From contig JAZSJH010000004.1 in the NCBI GenBank assembly GCA_045534265.1, positions 1-64,000 of the forward strand: a stretch of DNA of 64,000 bases, in the 5' to 3' direction. The notes beneath the pieces are model-generated. The model saw only the letters and a program-made list of their open reading frames with translations. It was not told the DNA's origin and did no database searches. The translations under genes and the position numbers were made by a program. The stretch comes from CAKVLS01 sp045534265. Lineage in GTDB: Bacteria; Bacillota; Clostridia; Christensenellales; UBA1242. Shown piece after piece: positions 19,277 to 28,000 of this stretch (position 1 is the first letter of the stretch; each line of letters starts with the position of its first letter).

Positions 19277-19858
19277 ATGCGAGTATATAGATATTTGTGT
19301 GAAGAAGAGCTAAAATCTATATTAGACGGGACAATGTATAGAGTTGGTACTTCTAAAATTAATAATGCATCAAATACCCACCACTACAAAGCGGGTGTAA
19401 AATACTTGCATTTTTTCAAAAACATTGATGACTTGCAAGACATTAGAGCGATAAAAAAGTATAATGAAAATGTTTTTTATGTAGGGCTATTTGATATTCC
19501 GTTGACTACACTTTTGCCAAATAGCGGTAAGGGGTATTATGAAGGCCACGGATATGATTTTGACCATAAAGTAGTTAGAGAATATGCCGTGCCTGCAGAT
19601 AAAATAAAACCAGAACATCTTGTTTTTTATATGGAAGATAAGTCAAGAGATGTTACAAGCGAAGAAGTAAAAGAGAGCGAAGCAAAATGCAAACAGGCTT
19701 TGGCTGGACTTAAACCTGCAAAACCTTATGAAATCAAAAGAGAAAATACAATCTTGTATACAAGCATAGAAAGTATGCAAAGCATAACTCAAAGCGGTAT
19801 TATAAACCTTGACAGTCCAACGAAATCAGCAAATTATATAGAAGAAAAAGCACAATAA
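19277..19858 (+). CDS. unknown protein, possibly ADP-ribosyltransferase-like, inserted between rplA and rplJ
   Basis: The 193-residue soluble protein splits the usual rplK-rplA-rplJ-rplL block and is bracketed by terminators. It starts MRVYRYLCEEELKSIL, has HHYKAGVKYLHFF (about 35-47) and then YVGLFDIPLTTLLPNSGKGYY and VVREYAVPADKIKPEHLVFY (about 98-117). An early Arg strand, a central His/Tyr strand and a late Glu strand followed by P-x-x-x-I resemble the R/H-Y-E layout of ADP-ribosyltransferase folds. This is a weak visual match, not an assignment. AGGAG is ten bases before the ATG. Codon use is like its neighbours. It could equally be a family-specific protein of unrelated fold. Confidence 0.75.
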   Translation: MRVYRYLCEEELKSILDGTMYRVGTSKINNASNTHHYKAGVKYLHFFKNIDDLQDIRAIKKYNENVFYVGLFDIPLTTLLPNSGKGYYEGHGYDFDHKVVREYAVPADKIKPEHLVFYMEDKSRDVTSEEVKESEAKCKQALAGLKPAKPYEIKRENTILYTSIESMQSITQSGIINLDSPTKSANYIEEKAQ

Positions 19859-19892
19859 AAAGACCTATAAATAACCTTAGGTCTTTTTTTAT
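19857..19892 (+). terminator. intrinsic terminator
   Basis: AAAAAGACCT (19857-19866) pairs with AGGTCTTTTT (19879-19888) plus more T residues. It isolates the preceding unknown gene from rplJ. Confidence 0.88.
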
Positions 19893-20008
19893 TTTTATGT
19901 TAAAAGGGCTTTATTTTATATGAAAATTAATGTTTTTTGGCTCTTTTTAGGATTTTACAAAAAATAATAAAAATAATAAAAAAATATGTAAAAAATGTTA
20001 AAAAAGCA

Positions 20009-20036
20009 TTGACTTTTGTTTATAATGTGGTATAAT
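20009..20036 (+). promoter_or_regulatory. promoter of rplJ-rplL
   Basis: TTGACT (20009-20014), 16-bp spacer, TATAAT (20031-20036), preceded by about 60 bp of A-rich sequence resembling an UP element. Confidence 0.85.
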
Positions 20037-20042
20037 CAATAA

Positions 20043-20161
20043 CGTTAAATAAATCTTTTGCCATAGACAGCAAGTGAGGTTTTCTCGTAAGTCTTGCCGA
20101 GGTAAGTTAAAAGTCACGATTATTCTTGACCTTATGCTTATTGTCGGCATAAGGTTTTTTT
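20043..20161 (+). promoter_or_regulatory. L10 leader RNA with internal terminator
   Basis: The leader contains GACAGCAAGTGAGG and the kink-turn-like CTTGCCGAGGTAAG (about 20092-20105), the hallmark of the L10(L12)4-binding leader upstream of rplJ in Firmicutes. A terminator follows: ACCTTATGC (20129-20137) pairs with GCATAAGGT (20147-20155), then T residues. Binding of L10-L12 would favour termination before rplJ. Established for the family; the fold here is by eye. Confidence 0.9.
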
Positions 20162-20187
20162 AATAATTTGTAACAGGAGGATTTATC

Positions 20188-20670
20188 GTGAGTTCTAATT
20201 TAGAAGCAAAAAGAGTTATCGTTGAAGAAATCAAAGAAAAGCTTCAAGCTAGCAAAGGTGTTGTTTTTGTTGATTACAAAGGTATCAATGTAGAACAAGA
20301 CACAGCTTTGAGAAAGAACTGCAGAGAAAAGAACGTAACTTACAAAGTTTACAAAAACAGACTTTTTGTTAAAGCTTTGGAAGAACTAGGAATCACTGGA
20401 TATGACGCAAAATACCTTGAAGGTACTACTGCTGTTGCTTTCAGCGAAGACGAAGTTACTGCTGCATCTGTAGTTGGTAAAGAAGCTAGAGATAACAAAA
20501 CAATTACTCTAAAATTTGGTATCATCAATGGCGAAGTTGTTGATGCTGCTCAAGTAGACGCTCTATCAAGAATCCCATCAAAAGATACTCTTATCGCTAT
20601 GCTTATGGGTATGCTTAAAGCACCAGTTTCTGCTTTGGCTAGAGCACTTAACGAAATTGCTAAAAAGTAA
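20188..20670 (+). CDS. rplJ: 50S ribosomal protein L10
   Basis: L10 anchors the L7/L12 stalk and autoregulates through its leader. The 160-residue protein starts with GTG (20188), supported by AGGAGGA at 20174-20180. Family features are KRVIVEEIKEKLQASKGVVFVDYKGI (first 33 residues), LRKNCREKNVTYKVYKNRLFVKAL and a C-terminal helix (SALARALNEIAKK) that binds L12 dimers. It follows the L10 leader and precedes rplL by 66 bp. Confidence 0.96.
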   Translation: MSSNLEAKRVIVEEIKEKLQASKGVVFVDYKGINVEQDTALRKNCREKNVTYKVYKNRLFVKALEELGITGYDAKYLEGTTAVAFSEDEVTAASVVGKEARDNKTITLKFGIINGEVVDAAQVDALSRIPSKDTLIAMLMGMLKAPVSALARALNEIAKK

Positions 20671-20736
20671 TTTTTGAAAACAAAAGAAACTAAAAATTAA
20701 AAAATCATTTTATAAAAATTTTAAGGAGAAATTAAA

Positions 20737-21108
20737 ATGGCAGATCTAAACAAAATTGTTGAAGAAATCAAAACACTTACTGTTATGGAAGTAGCAGACC
20801 TAGTTAAAAAACTAGAAGAAGAATTCGGAGTAAGCGCAGCAGCAGCTGTTGCAGCTCCAGTAGCAGGCGGAGCAGCAGCTCCAGCAGCTGAAGAAAAGAG
20901 CGAATTCACAGTAGTTCTTAAAGAAGCTGGCGCTTCAAAAATCGGCGTAATCAAAGTAGTTAGAGAAGTAACTGGTCTAGGACTTGGCGAAGCTAAAGCT
21001 CTAGTTGATGGTGCTCCTGCAACTATCAAAGAAAACGTTCCAGCAGAAGAAGCTAAAGCTATGGAAGCTAAACTTAAAGAAGCTGGCGCTACAGTTGAAC
21101 TTAAGTAA
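20737..21108 (+). CDS. rplL: 50S ribosomal protein L7/L12
   Basis: L7/L12 forms the stalk that recruits translational GTPases. The 123-residue protein has the N-terminal dimerisation helices ([20 protein letters not shown]), an Ala-rich hinge (about 30-50) and the C-terminal factor-binding domain with [20 protein letters not shown] (about 68-87). AAGGAG precedes the ATG. A long terminator follows, which ends the rplJL unit. Confidence 0.98.
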   Translation: MADLNKIVEEIKTLTVMEVADLVKKLEEEFGVSAAAAVAAPVAGGAAAPAAEEKSEFTVVLKEAGASKIGVIKVVREVTGLGLGEAKALVDGAPATIKENVPAEEAKAMEAKLKEAGATVELK

Positions 21109-21122
21109 TTATTATCTTGTTA

Positions 21123-21163
21123 CAAACAAAAAGCAATCTCAAATAGAGCTTGCTTTTTTGTTT
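21123..21163 (+). terminator. intrinsic terminator of rplJL
   Basis: AAACAAAAAGCAA (21123-21135) pairs with TTGCTTTTTTGTTT (21150-21163), a long A/T-flanked hairpin whose arms could act in either direction. Confidence 0.82.
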
Positions 21164-21202
21164 TGTGGTGACATAACTTAAGACATATATTATTGTAATC
21201 TG

Positions 21203-21517
21203 CTATGGCTTGGCAAAAGATATACATTTGGCTATCTTGCCACCGTCGTTTACTGTTATACCGTTGAAGATACATTTGCCACTTTTGTTAAATAGGCATT
21301 TTGCAGAGCAGTTTAAGATTAAATTTTTGTTATGTCTATATGGAGCAATTGATGGCGGGTCGTCACCTTCGAAGATTTTTTTGCTAAAGTCTTTACCTTT
21401 GTTTTCCATATATTGATATTCTCCGCAAATTAACTTTTGGTTTATGCTTATTGACTTTGCTCTGCAAGTTAGTTTGTCGTTATATCTACAATTGGTTTTT
21501 CTACATCTAATATCCAT
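21203..21517 (-). CDS. Cys-rich small protein with two DUF1540-like motifs
   Basis: The 104-residue protein has two copies of a cysteine motif: IRCRKTNCRYNDKLTCRAKSISI at the start and LNCSAKCLFNKSGKCIFNGITV near 67-88, each followed by a further Cys (CGEY and CISF). The spacing C-x(3-4)-C-x(6)-C with N and I-x-V resembles DUF1540, a small probable metal-binding domain common in Clostridia. The start has GAGGT about six bases upstream. It is convergent with rplL and divergent from rplI. Metal binding is inference; role unknown. Confidence 0.8.
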   Translation of the reverse strand: MDIRCRKTNCRYNDKLTCRAKSISINQKLICGEYQYMENKGKDFSKKIFEGDDPPSIAPYRHNKNLILNCSAKCLFNKSGKCIFNGITVNDGGKIAKCISFAKP

Positions 21518-21578
21518 TATATACCTCGATTTTATTATTGACCTTTGGGCATTTGTTATACTTTGAAATGCTTTTTTA

Positions 21579-21607
21579 TTGACAGAATATATATTTTGGC
21601 TTACAAT
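21579..21607 (+). promoter_or_regulatory. promoter of rplI
   Basis: TTGACA (21579-21584), 17-bp spacer, TACAAT (21602-21607). Confidence 0.82.
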
Positions 21608-21631
21608 AAAAACATATAAGGAGAATGACTT

Positions 21632-22078
21632 ATGAAAGTAATACTAAAACAAGATGTAAAAGGAAGCGGAAAAAAAGGAGATATCATAGAAGTTTCTGAC
21701 GGCTATGCAAAAAACTTTTTGATTAAAAGAGGTTTGGCTGTTGTAGCAAATACAGAAACATTGGGCGAAAATGCTAGTCAAAAAGCATCTATTCAACACA
21801 AACTAGACCTTGAAAAACAAGCAGCTGTTGACCTATGTGAAAAGGTATCTAAAGCATATGTTAGAGTAACTCTAAGATGCGGCGAAAATGGTAAAGTATT
21901 TGGCTCTATCACTGCAAAAGAAATTGCAGACAACCTAAATGCTCAAGGTTTGAATGTAGAAAAGAAACATTTGAGCTTAGATAATCCTATCAAAGCTCCT
22001 GGTGAATATAGCATTAATGTAAGATTATATAAAGGTGTAGAAACAAAACTAAAAGTTTCTGTTATCGCAGATAAATAA
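21632..22078 (+). CDS. rplI: 50S ribosomal protein L9
   Basis: L9 binds 23S domain V with two globular domains joined by a long helix. The 148-residue length is standard. The N-terminal domain shows [36 protein letters not shown] (first 36 residues), the family signature. The C-terminal domain has [19 protein letters not shown] (about 88-106). AAGGAGAA precedes the ATG. It has its own promoter and terminator and is not linked to rpsF, rpsR or dnaB as in many genomes. Confidence 0.97.
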   Translation: MKVILKQDVKGSGKKGDIIEVSDGYAKNFLIKRGLAVVANTETLGENASQKASIQHKLDLEKQAAVDLCEKVSKAYVRVTLRCGENGKVFGSITAKEIADNLNAQGLNVEKKHLSLDNPIKAPGEYSINVRLYKGVETKLKVSVIADK

Positions 22079-22084
22079 TAAAAT

Positions 22085-22118
22085 AAAAAAACTACTAGAA
22101 AATTCTAGTAGTTTTTTT
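22085..22118. terminator. bidirectional terminator between rplI and the zinc peptidase pair
   Basis: ACTACTAGAA (22091-22100) pairs with TTCTAGTAGT (22103-22112), flanked by A-runs and T-runs, serving two convergent units. Confidence 0.85.
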
Positions 22119-22125
22119 GTTTCTT

Positions 22126-22839
22126 TTAATCCCTTCGCCTAGCAAGAGCAATAATCAAAAATCTAAGAAGTGATAATATTGATACAAGCAATGCTGCAAG
22201 GTAAGTAAGTGCTGCTGCATTTAGAACTTTCTTTGCGCCTTTAAGTTCTGGCTCTGTTAAAACATCTGTTGCAGAAAGTAGTTTCAAAGCTCTTTTTGAT
22301 GCATTAAACTCAACAGGAAGTGTCATAAGGTTTACAAGAACAGCTCCACCAAATACAATAATACCTGACCATAGGAAAATGTCACCAAGTAGTGTTCCGC
22401 CGGTGGTTGCAAAACTGAATATAAGACCTAAAGTTACAAGTGGCATAAGCATTTGAGATGCGATATTTGTAATAGGAATTATTGTTTGTCTAACACGCAT
22501 AGGAACATAATCATCTCTGTCTTGTAAGGCGTGACCAAATTCGTGGCAAGCAACGCCAAGTGCTGCAACTGATGAAGAGTCATAAGTTGATGCAGATAGA
22601 GCGATTAACTTTTTCTTGCTGTCATAATGGTCTGTCAAATCTCCGCCACATCTTGTGATTTGAAGGTTTGTCATACCGGCTGCGTGAGCAAGTCTAGATA
22701 CAAGTTCCGCTGCGGTTATATTTGACCTAGATAGAAGCTTGCTGTAAGTATTAAATGTTGTTTGAACATTTATTTGGGCAAATGTTGCAAGAAGAAGCCC
22801 TGGAATAAGAATAATTCCCATTAAATAGTATTCCCACAT
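22126..22839 (-). CDS. membrane zinc metallopeptidase (YugP/Zn_peptidase_2 type), first copy
   Basis: The 237-residue protein matches the YugP-like putative neutral zinc metallopeptidase family. It has an N-terminal membrane segment (about 5-22), the zinc motif HEFGH at 99-103 and two to three further membrane segments (about 122-165 and 205-230). Protease activity is predicted by family and motif only. AAGGAGAT, inside the end of the upstream paralogue, precedes the ATG. The gap to that gene's stop is five bases, so the two are co-transcribed. Identity between the copies is moderate, indicating an old tandem duplication. Confidence 0.9.
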   Translation of the reverse strand: MWEYYLMGIILIPGLLLATFAQINVQTTFNTYSKLLSRSNITAAELVSRLAHAAGMTNLQITRCGGDLTDHYDSKKKLIALSASTYDSSSVAALGVACHEFGHALQDRDDYVPMRVRQTIIPITNIASQMLMPLVTLGLIFSFATTGGTLLGDIFLWSGIIVFGGAVLVNLMTLPVEFNASKRALKLLSATDVLTEPELKGAKKVLNAAALTYLAALLVSILSLLRFLIIALARRRD

Positions 22840-22844
22840 ACTGT

Positions 22845-23543
22845 TTATCTCCTTTGTCTAAATAAGTTTAGACCAGTAATATCTTTTATAAATTCGGCAA
22901 CATATGTAAATGCTGCGGCGTTGGTTATTTTTTGTGCTATTTGTAATTCTTCAGCGTTTAGGATATTGTGATCTTTTAGAATATCAAGACCGATTTTTGA
23001 AGCGTTATATTCTAGCGGAATAGTAAGTAGCTTGTACAAAAATGTACAACCGATAATTGATAGAGTAATGTATAAGATAATAAAAGCAACTGATACATTA
23101 ATTTCTAGCAAAATCATAATAATAGCAGTGACTATTGCCGGAATCACCAAACTACCAAAGAATTTTGACACCCCACTCAAAAACCTAATAAAATTAAAAA
23201 ACGCAGGTTTTTCTTGGTGTTGAATGGCGTGACCTAATTCGTGAGCGGTAACTGCAAGAGCTGCTATGCTTGATTGGTTGAAAGTAGAGTCTGATAGGGC
23301 TATAGTTTTGTATTTTGGAATATAGCAATCAGTTAGTCTGCCTTTTATTCTTTTGATATCAATATCAATATTTAGCCTTTGGCGTACATAGTACAAAAAA
23401 CCTACTGTGTTTGCTTGAGATATAGGGACATCTTGAGAATGTTTCTTGAATAGGTCAAGCAAAACTGCGTTTGCAGAATTGATAATCCCCAAAAATATCG
23501 CCAAACCAACAATTACAAGCAATATAATATAAATTGGTTCCAT
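22845..23543 (-). CDS. membrane zinc metallopeptidase (YugP/Zn_peptidase_2 type), second copy
   Basis: This 232-residue paralogue of the next gene downstream carries HELGH at 101-105, an N-terminal membrane segment (about 3-22) and a hydrophobic pair near 125-165. It shares the spacing from YxPKYKTIALSDST to the zinc motif with its neighbour. The promoter TTTACA-17-TATAAT ends exactly six bases before the ATG and no Shine-Dalgarno fits, so the mRNA is probably leaderless. The two paralogues form one transcript; a heteromeric membrane protease is possible but not shown. Confidence 0.9.
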   Translation of the reverse strand: MEPIYIILLVIVGLAIFLGIINSANAVLLDLFKKHSQDVPISQANTVGFLYYVRQRLNIDIDIKRIKGRLTDCYIPKYKTIALSDSTFNQSSIAALAVTAHELGHAIQHQEKPAFFNFIRFLSGVSKFFGSLVIPAIVTAIIMILLEINVSVAFIILYITLSIIGCTFLYKLLTIPLEYNASKIGLDILKDHNILNAEELQIAQKITNAAAFTYVAEFIKDITGLNLFRQRR

Positions 23544-23549
23544 AATTAT

Positions 23550-23578
23550 ATTATACCTTGAATTATATCTTTTGTAAA
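23550..23578 (-). promoter_or_regulatory. promoter giving a leaderless transcript
   Basis: On the minus strand, TTTACA (complement of 23573-23578), 17-bp spacer, TATAAT (complement of 23550-23555), then six bases and the ATG at 23543. The start of transcription would fall at or next to the start codon. Confidence 0.8.
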
Positions 23579-23582
23579 TGTT

Positions 23583-24512
23583 TTATAACTGCATAATGTT
23601 GTTTATCTTGCCATTTTTGACTTCGAAAGAGTAATCTTTTGCTATAAAAACATCATTTTCTTGTTGTATAACACAAATTTTGTCGTTATAGGTGTCTTGG
23701 CATATAGATAGAATATCCCCAAAAAAGTCGCTCAAAATATTATCGGTTAATTTTTCTTGCATATTTTTACTTATATAATGGCGGGCTAGTTTGTAGTTTT
23801 TTGACTTTACACTTTCAAGAAAGGCATATGGAATTAGTTTTTCGTTTGTAATAAGTTTAGGCTTGTTATTGATATAGATGTCTTTTTCTGCAAATAAATA
23901 GGGCTTGGAAAAATTAATTTTTACTACCTTGCCACTTTTTGCCATATCAAAATAAGGAATAATAGCCGTAAATTTATTTTGGTCAAAAGTTGCAGATTTT
24001 ATATCATCATATATTGATAGTTTGTTATTTTTTATTTGGGCATATATATAGTCTTTGCTCTGAAAAATAATATGACAAATATTATCTATTTCTATCCCGC
24101 GAAAAAAATTTAGCGGGGCGGGATAGGTAAAGTATAGATAATCATTGCCGTTTTGCAAACTAATAGTTGATGCTTTGTCACTAGATATAGCAAGAGTTTT
24201 TTGGCTGTTGTCTATTTTGTGAGTGGTTTTTTCTGGGCAGATATTATTTGTGATTAGAAATGGTTTTAAGATAATCTCTATATTGTCTTGCGGGTATTTA
24301 ATTATGTCATATTCTGGACAATTTCTTAGGTTGTTTTGGTTTATGTTAATAAGTGTTGGGATTGCTATTTTGCCATTGATACTTTTGTCTAAGGGGTAGT
24401 ATTTTATAGTAAGATTTTGAGTATCAAAACTTGCTTTGTCGATAGGCGATTGTAAAAGGTAATCTTTGTCTATAGATAGTAGGGCGGGGTGTGTAGATTT
24501 TATATGTAGCAT
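23583..24512 (-). CDS. soluble beta-rich protein of unknown function
   Basis: The 309-residue protein lacks a signal peptide. Long Ile/Asn/Lys-rich stretches alternate with strand-like segments (for example NDYLYFTYPAPLNFFRGIEI near 122-141 and KVVKINFSKPYLFAEKDIYI near 195-214). A helical part near 228-270 (YKLARHYISKNMQEKLTDNIL) is followed by a short strand tail. I recognise no family. AGGAGAAT is close to the ATG. It is divergent from the Myb-like gene and upstream of the peptidase pair on the same strand, but that pair has its own promoter. Confidence 0.75.
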   Translation of the reverse strand: MLHIKSTHPALLSIDKDYLLQSPIDKASFDTQNLTIKYYPLDKSINGKIAIPTLININQNNLRNCPEYDIIKYPQDNIEIILKPFLITNNICPEKTTHKIDNSQKTLAISSDKASTISLQNGNDYLYFTYPAPLNFFRGIEIDNICHIIFQSKDYIYAQIKNNKLSIYDDIKSATFDQNKFTAIIPYFDMAKSGKVVKINFSKPYLFAEKDIYINNKPKLITNEKLIPYAFLESVKSKNYKLARHYISKNMQEKLTDNILSDFFGDILSICQDTYNDKICVIQQENDVFIAKDYSFEVKNGKINNIMQL

Positions 24513-24584
24513 AATATTCTCCTAATATATTTTATGAAAAATTTTTGTGGGTATGAGTATAACTTTTTTGGGAATAATATTGTT

Positions 24585-24917
24585 ATGAAACAATACGTAA
24601 AATGGTCTATTGAAGAAGAAAAAGACCTTATAAATTTGGTCTCAAAATGTAGGCAATATAATCTAGGGCTAAACAATGCCTTTTTGGGACATAGCAAAAA
24701 ATATGATAGAAGCGAAGTGGCTGTCAAAAAGCATTACTATAGCCTTATGCCAAAGGGGGATAAAAACGCTCTAAAAAATGCGCTTTTGGAAGTTGCAAAA
24801 CGTAGTAATGTAGTAAGCATAAAAGATTATCAAAAGCCAGCTCTTACCGAAAAAGATTTGCAGGCATTATTTAGGGGGCTTGTGCGACTTATCAAAGAAA
24901 ATGTTAGATGGGACTAA
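24585..24917 (+). CDS. Myb/SANT-like DNA-binding regulator
   Basis: The 110-residue protein has VKWSIEEEKDLINLVSKC near residues 4-21 and a following helix-turn-helix stretch ending SEVAVKKHYYSLMPKGD (about 41-57). This fits the Myb/SANT-type domain of small Firmicutes regulators such as RsfA. A basic C-terminal helix (LQALFRGLVRLIKENVRWD) ends the protein. The ATG at 24585 is preferred over 24534 because the latter adds an unlikely lead and lacks any ribosome site; only GGGA about 12 bases before 24585 is visible. Targets unknown. Confidence 0.7.
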   Translation: MKQYVKWSIEEEKDLINLVSKCRQYNLGLNNAFLGHSKKYDRSEVAVKKHYYSLMPKGDKNALKNALLEVAKRSNVVSIKDYQKPALTEKDLQALFRGLVRLIKENVRWD

Positions 24918-24962
24918 TTTGGGACATAGTAGATATGCAAACTAAAAAATATAGATAAGTAA

Positions 24963-24991
24963 TTTACTTAAAAATCCAAAAATGCTACAAT
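24963..24991 (+). promoter_or_regulatory. promoter of addB-addA
   Basis: TTTACT (24963-24968), 17-bp spacer, TACAAT (24986-24991), followed by GGAGAG and the ATG at 25007. Confidence 0.7.
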
Positions 24992-25006
24992 ATTTTTGGA
25001 GAGATT

Positions 25007-28000
25007 ATGATAAATATTTATTGCGGAAAAACCATTTATGATGGTTATAAACATCTTATGAAAAGGCTAGAAGAAAATAGAAAGACCAAACTATTTTCTA
25101 GTCATATTTTTGTCGTGCCAGATAGATTTAGTATGGCGTGCGAAAAGGATATTTTTGATTATCTAAATATCGAAAGTACATTTGATATCAAAGTCCTTAC
25201 TATGAGCCGATTTGCTAGCGGCGTTATAGGTCAAAACAACAAGGTTTTGCCAAAGCATATTAGCAGTATGATTGTCCAAAAGATTTTGCTAGATAACAAA
25301 AAATCTTTGAAATGTTTCCACAAAACCCGTCTTGCTTCAGGCTTTGCGAAAGAGCTTTTTGAGACAATAAACCAACTAAAAAGTTGTGGCGTTGCGCCTA
25401 GTGATATAGTGATAAATGGTGATGACTTTTTGGCTCAAAAAATGACAGATATAAAGTTTGTCTACGAAAAGTATGAGCAGTACCTAAAACAAAACAATCT
25501 TATAGATAGCGCAGACAAATTTACCTTGTTTGAAAAGTATTTGCCTAAGGCAAAAAATCTAAAAGATAGTTGTATATACATAAGTCATTTTGATAGCTTT
25601 ACAAAGCAAGGTTATGCCATTGTCAAAAAGTTTATGCAATATGCAAAACAAGTAAATATATCAACTACAAAAAATGATGGCGGAGTAAACTCGCATATCT
25701 ATCTAAATGATGTATATACAAGTGTTGTTGCTATGGCAAATGCACTTGATATAGAGCCAAATATTTTTGAATGTGAAGACAAATTGTCACCTACATTTGA
25801 ACACATAAAAAACAATCTGTTTGGGTATAATCCAAAAAGCATTTTGTTAAAGGATAATAACTTATCACTTTCTTGTCACAACTCATTTTTGGAAGAATGT
25901 GAGTTTGTCGCAACCGCAATAAAACAAAAAATAAATAACGGCGAAAGATTCAAAGACATAGCTGTTGCTGTGCCTGGTCTTTCTGCGCAAAAAGATACTT
26001 TGAAGAAAGTCTTTGAAGACTTTGAAATCAATTGCTTTTTTGATGTAAGTACCAACTTAACAAGTAGCATTATAGATAAGTTTATTGAAACTTTGGTTGG
26101 GCTAAAAACCCGATATTATAAAAGAGAAGATATAATAAAATTAATCAAAAATCCTATTTTGGATTTAGATGCAAAATATGTTTGCGAAATGGAAAATTAT
26201 ATCAATATAAAAAATATCGAAGGCAAAAGTTTATTTAGAAAAAATGAAGTTTTAGATAACTTTAGAAATCAAATAAAAGTAATACTTGATTTTGTAGACG
26301 GGCTAGAGCAAAACTCTACATACAAAGATTATTGTGATGCCTTTCTATCTTTATTTGAAGAAATATCTTTGAGTGATAGATTGATGACTATCGCAAACAA
26401 ATATTTTGAGCAAGGGCATATTGAAGAAAGCAAAAAACTAGAGCAGGTATATGATAATGTTGTAATTATACTAAATAACCTAAAAGATATTTTTGATAAC
26501 CTTAGTTGTGATATATTTGAGTTAATTGATGTTATAAAAAGCGGCTTTGAAGCGGTGTCTTTATCAGTAACTCCTGTGTCTGTGGACAGTGTATTTGTTG
26601 GAGATACAAGCAGTAGTATTTTTGAAAGAGTAAAGCACTTGTTTGTAATGGGTGCAAAAGAAGGACAGCTTCCTGTTGTAAATAGCGACTGCGGACTTAT
26701 AACCGATAGAGAAATAGAAAAACTTTCTACTTCATACAAGATAGAGCCAAGCATTAAAACAATAAACCAAAGAGAAAGATTTAAGCTGTTTAATCTTCTT
26801 TTAATTCCAAAAAATACTTTGCACATATCATACGCAAAAGGTTTAGATGAAAAGACTGTTGACGCAAGTTTTGTAAAACAACTTCGCAATATGTTTTATA
26901 TCGTAATCGGAAAAGGCAAAGAGCCTTTGGAAATTTTGGATAACGATTATAACTACTTTACATTCTGCGAAAAATTGGGCGGAAAAGTCCACGCAGAAAA
27001 ACTGCTTGCTGAATTTTTGCGTAATATCGAAGACGGAATTCGCTATACAAACGAAGACCAAATCAAAGCTCTTTTTGATGTTTTGAAAGAAACAAAGCCA
27101 TATTTAGATGGTTATAAAAATATAACAAACTATCAAAAAGAAAGTGTTATAAAAAGTAATTTGTTTTTTAACAAAGGAACGTTGAGTGTATCCGAAATAG
27201 AAAGGTATTATAATTGTCCTTTTAAGCATTTTGTTGATTATGGACTTAAGCTAAAAGAGAACAGAGTAGACTCTTTTGATAATATGCAAGTAGGTAACTT
27301 TTTGCATAAAGTAGCAGAAATTTTTGTGAAAGAAAATATGTCTAATTTGCCTGTTGAAGAAAGTTTGCTTCCATCACTTGTTGCTAAAATTTGTGATGAT
27401 GTTTTAGATAGCAGTGAGTTTGAAAATCTCAAAGAAAATGATGACAATATCTTGTCTATTATTAGCATCAAAAAAGAAGCCGTTCGTATGTGTAGAGCGA
27501 TAAACTATCAGTTAGAGCAGGCAACTTTTAGACCGATTTTAACCGAAGCTCGATTTGATAAAAATAACAAAATCAAAAGTTTAGAAATTACTGTTGAAGA
27601 TAAGAAGTTAAAGATAGTTGGAGCGATAGACAGGGTAGATGCTTTTGAAGATTATTTTAGAATAATTGACTACAAAACAGGTAGATGTGATAGCTCGCTA
27701 AAAGAACTTTATTTTGGTAAAAAACTACAATTATATGTATATCAATATGTTACTGAAAAAAGCCTTAAGTTAAAACCTGCTGGAGCATATTATTTTCCTG
27801 TAAAAAATAGTTTTTACGAAAAGGAAGAAAGTGGAAACTATGCTTATAAACTAAAAGGTTATACTGATAGTAGCGAAGAAGTGGTTTTGGCTAGCGACTG
27901 CGGTCTTGCAACAAATTTAACTAGTGATATTTTGAACATAAACAAGAAAAAAGAAGGCGGATATTATGCATCTTCTGAAGTTATGGATTCAAAAGATATA

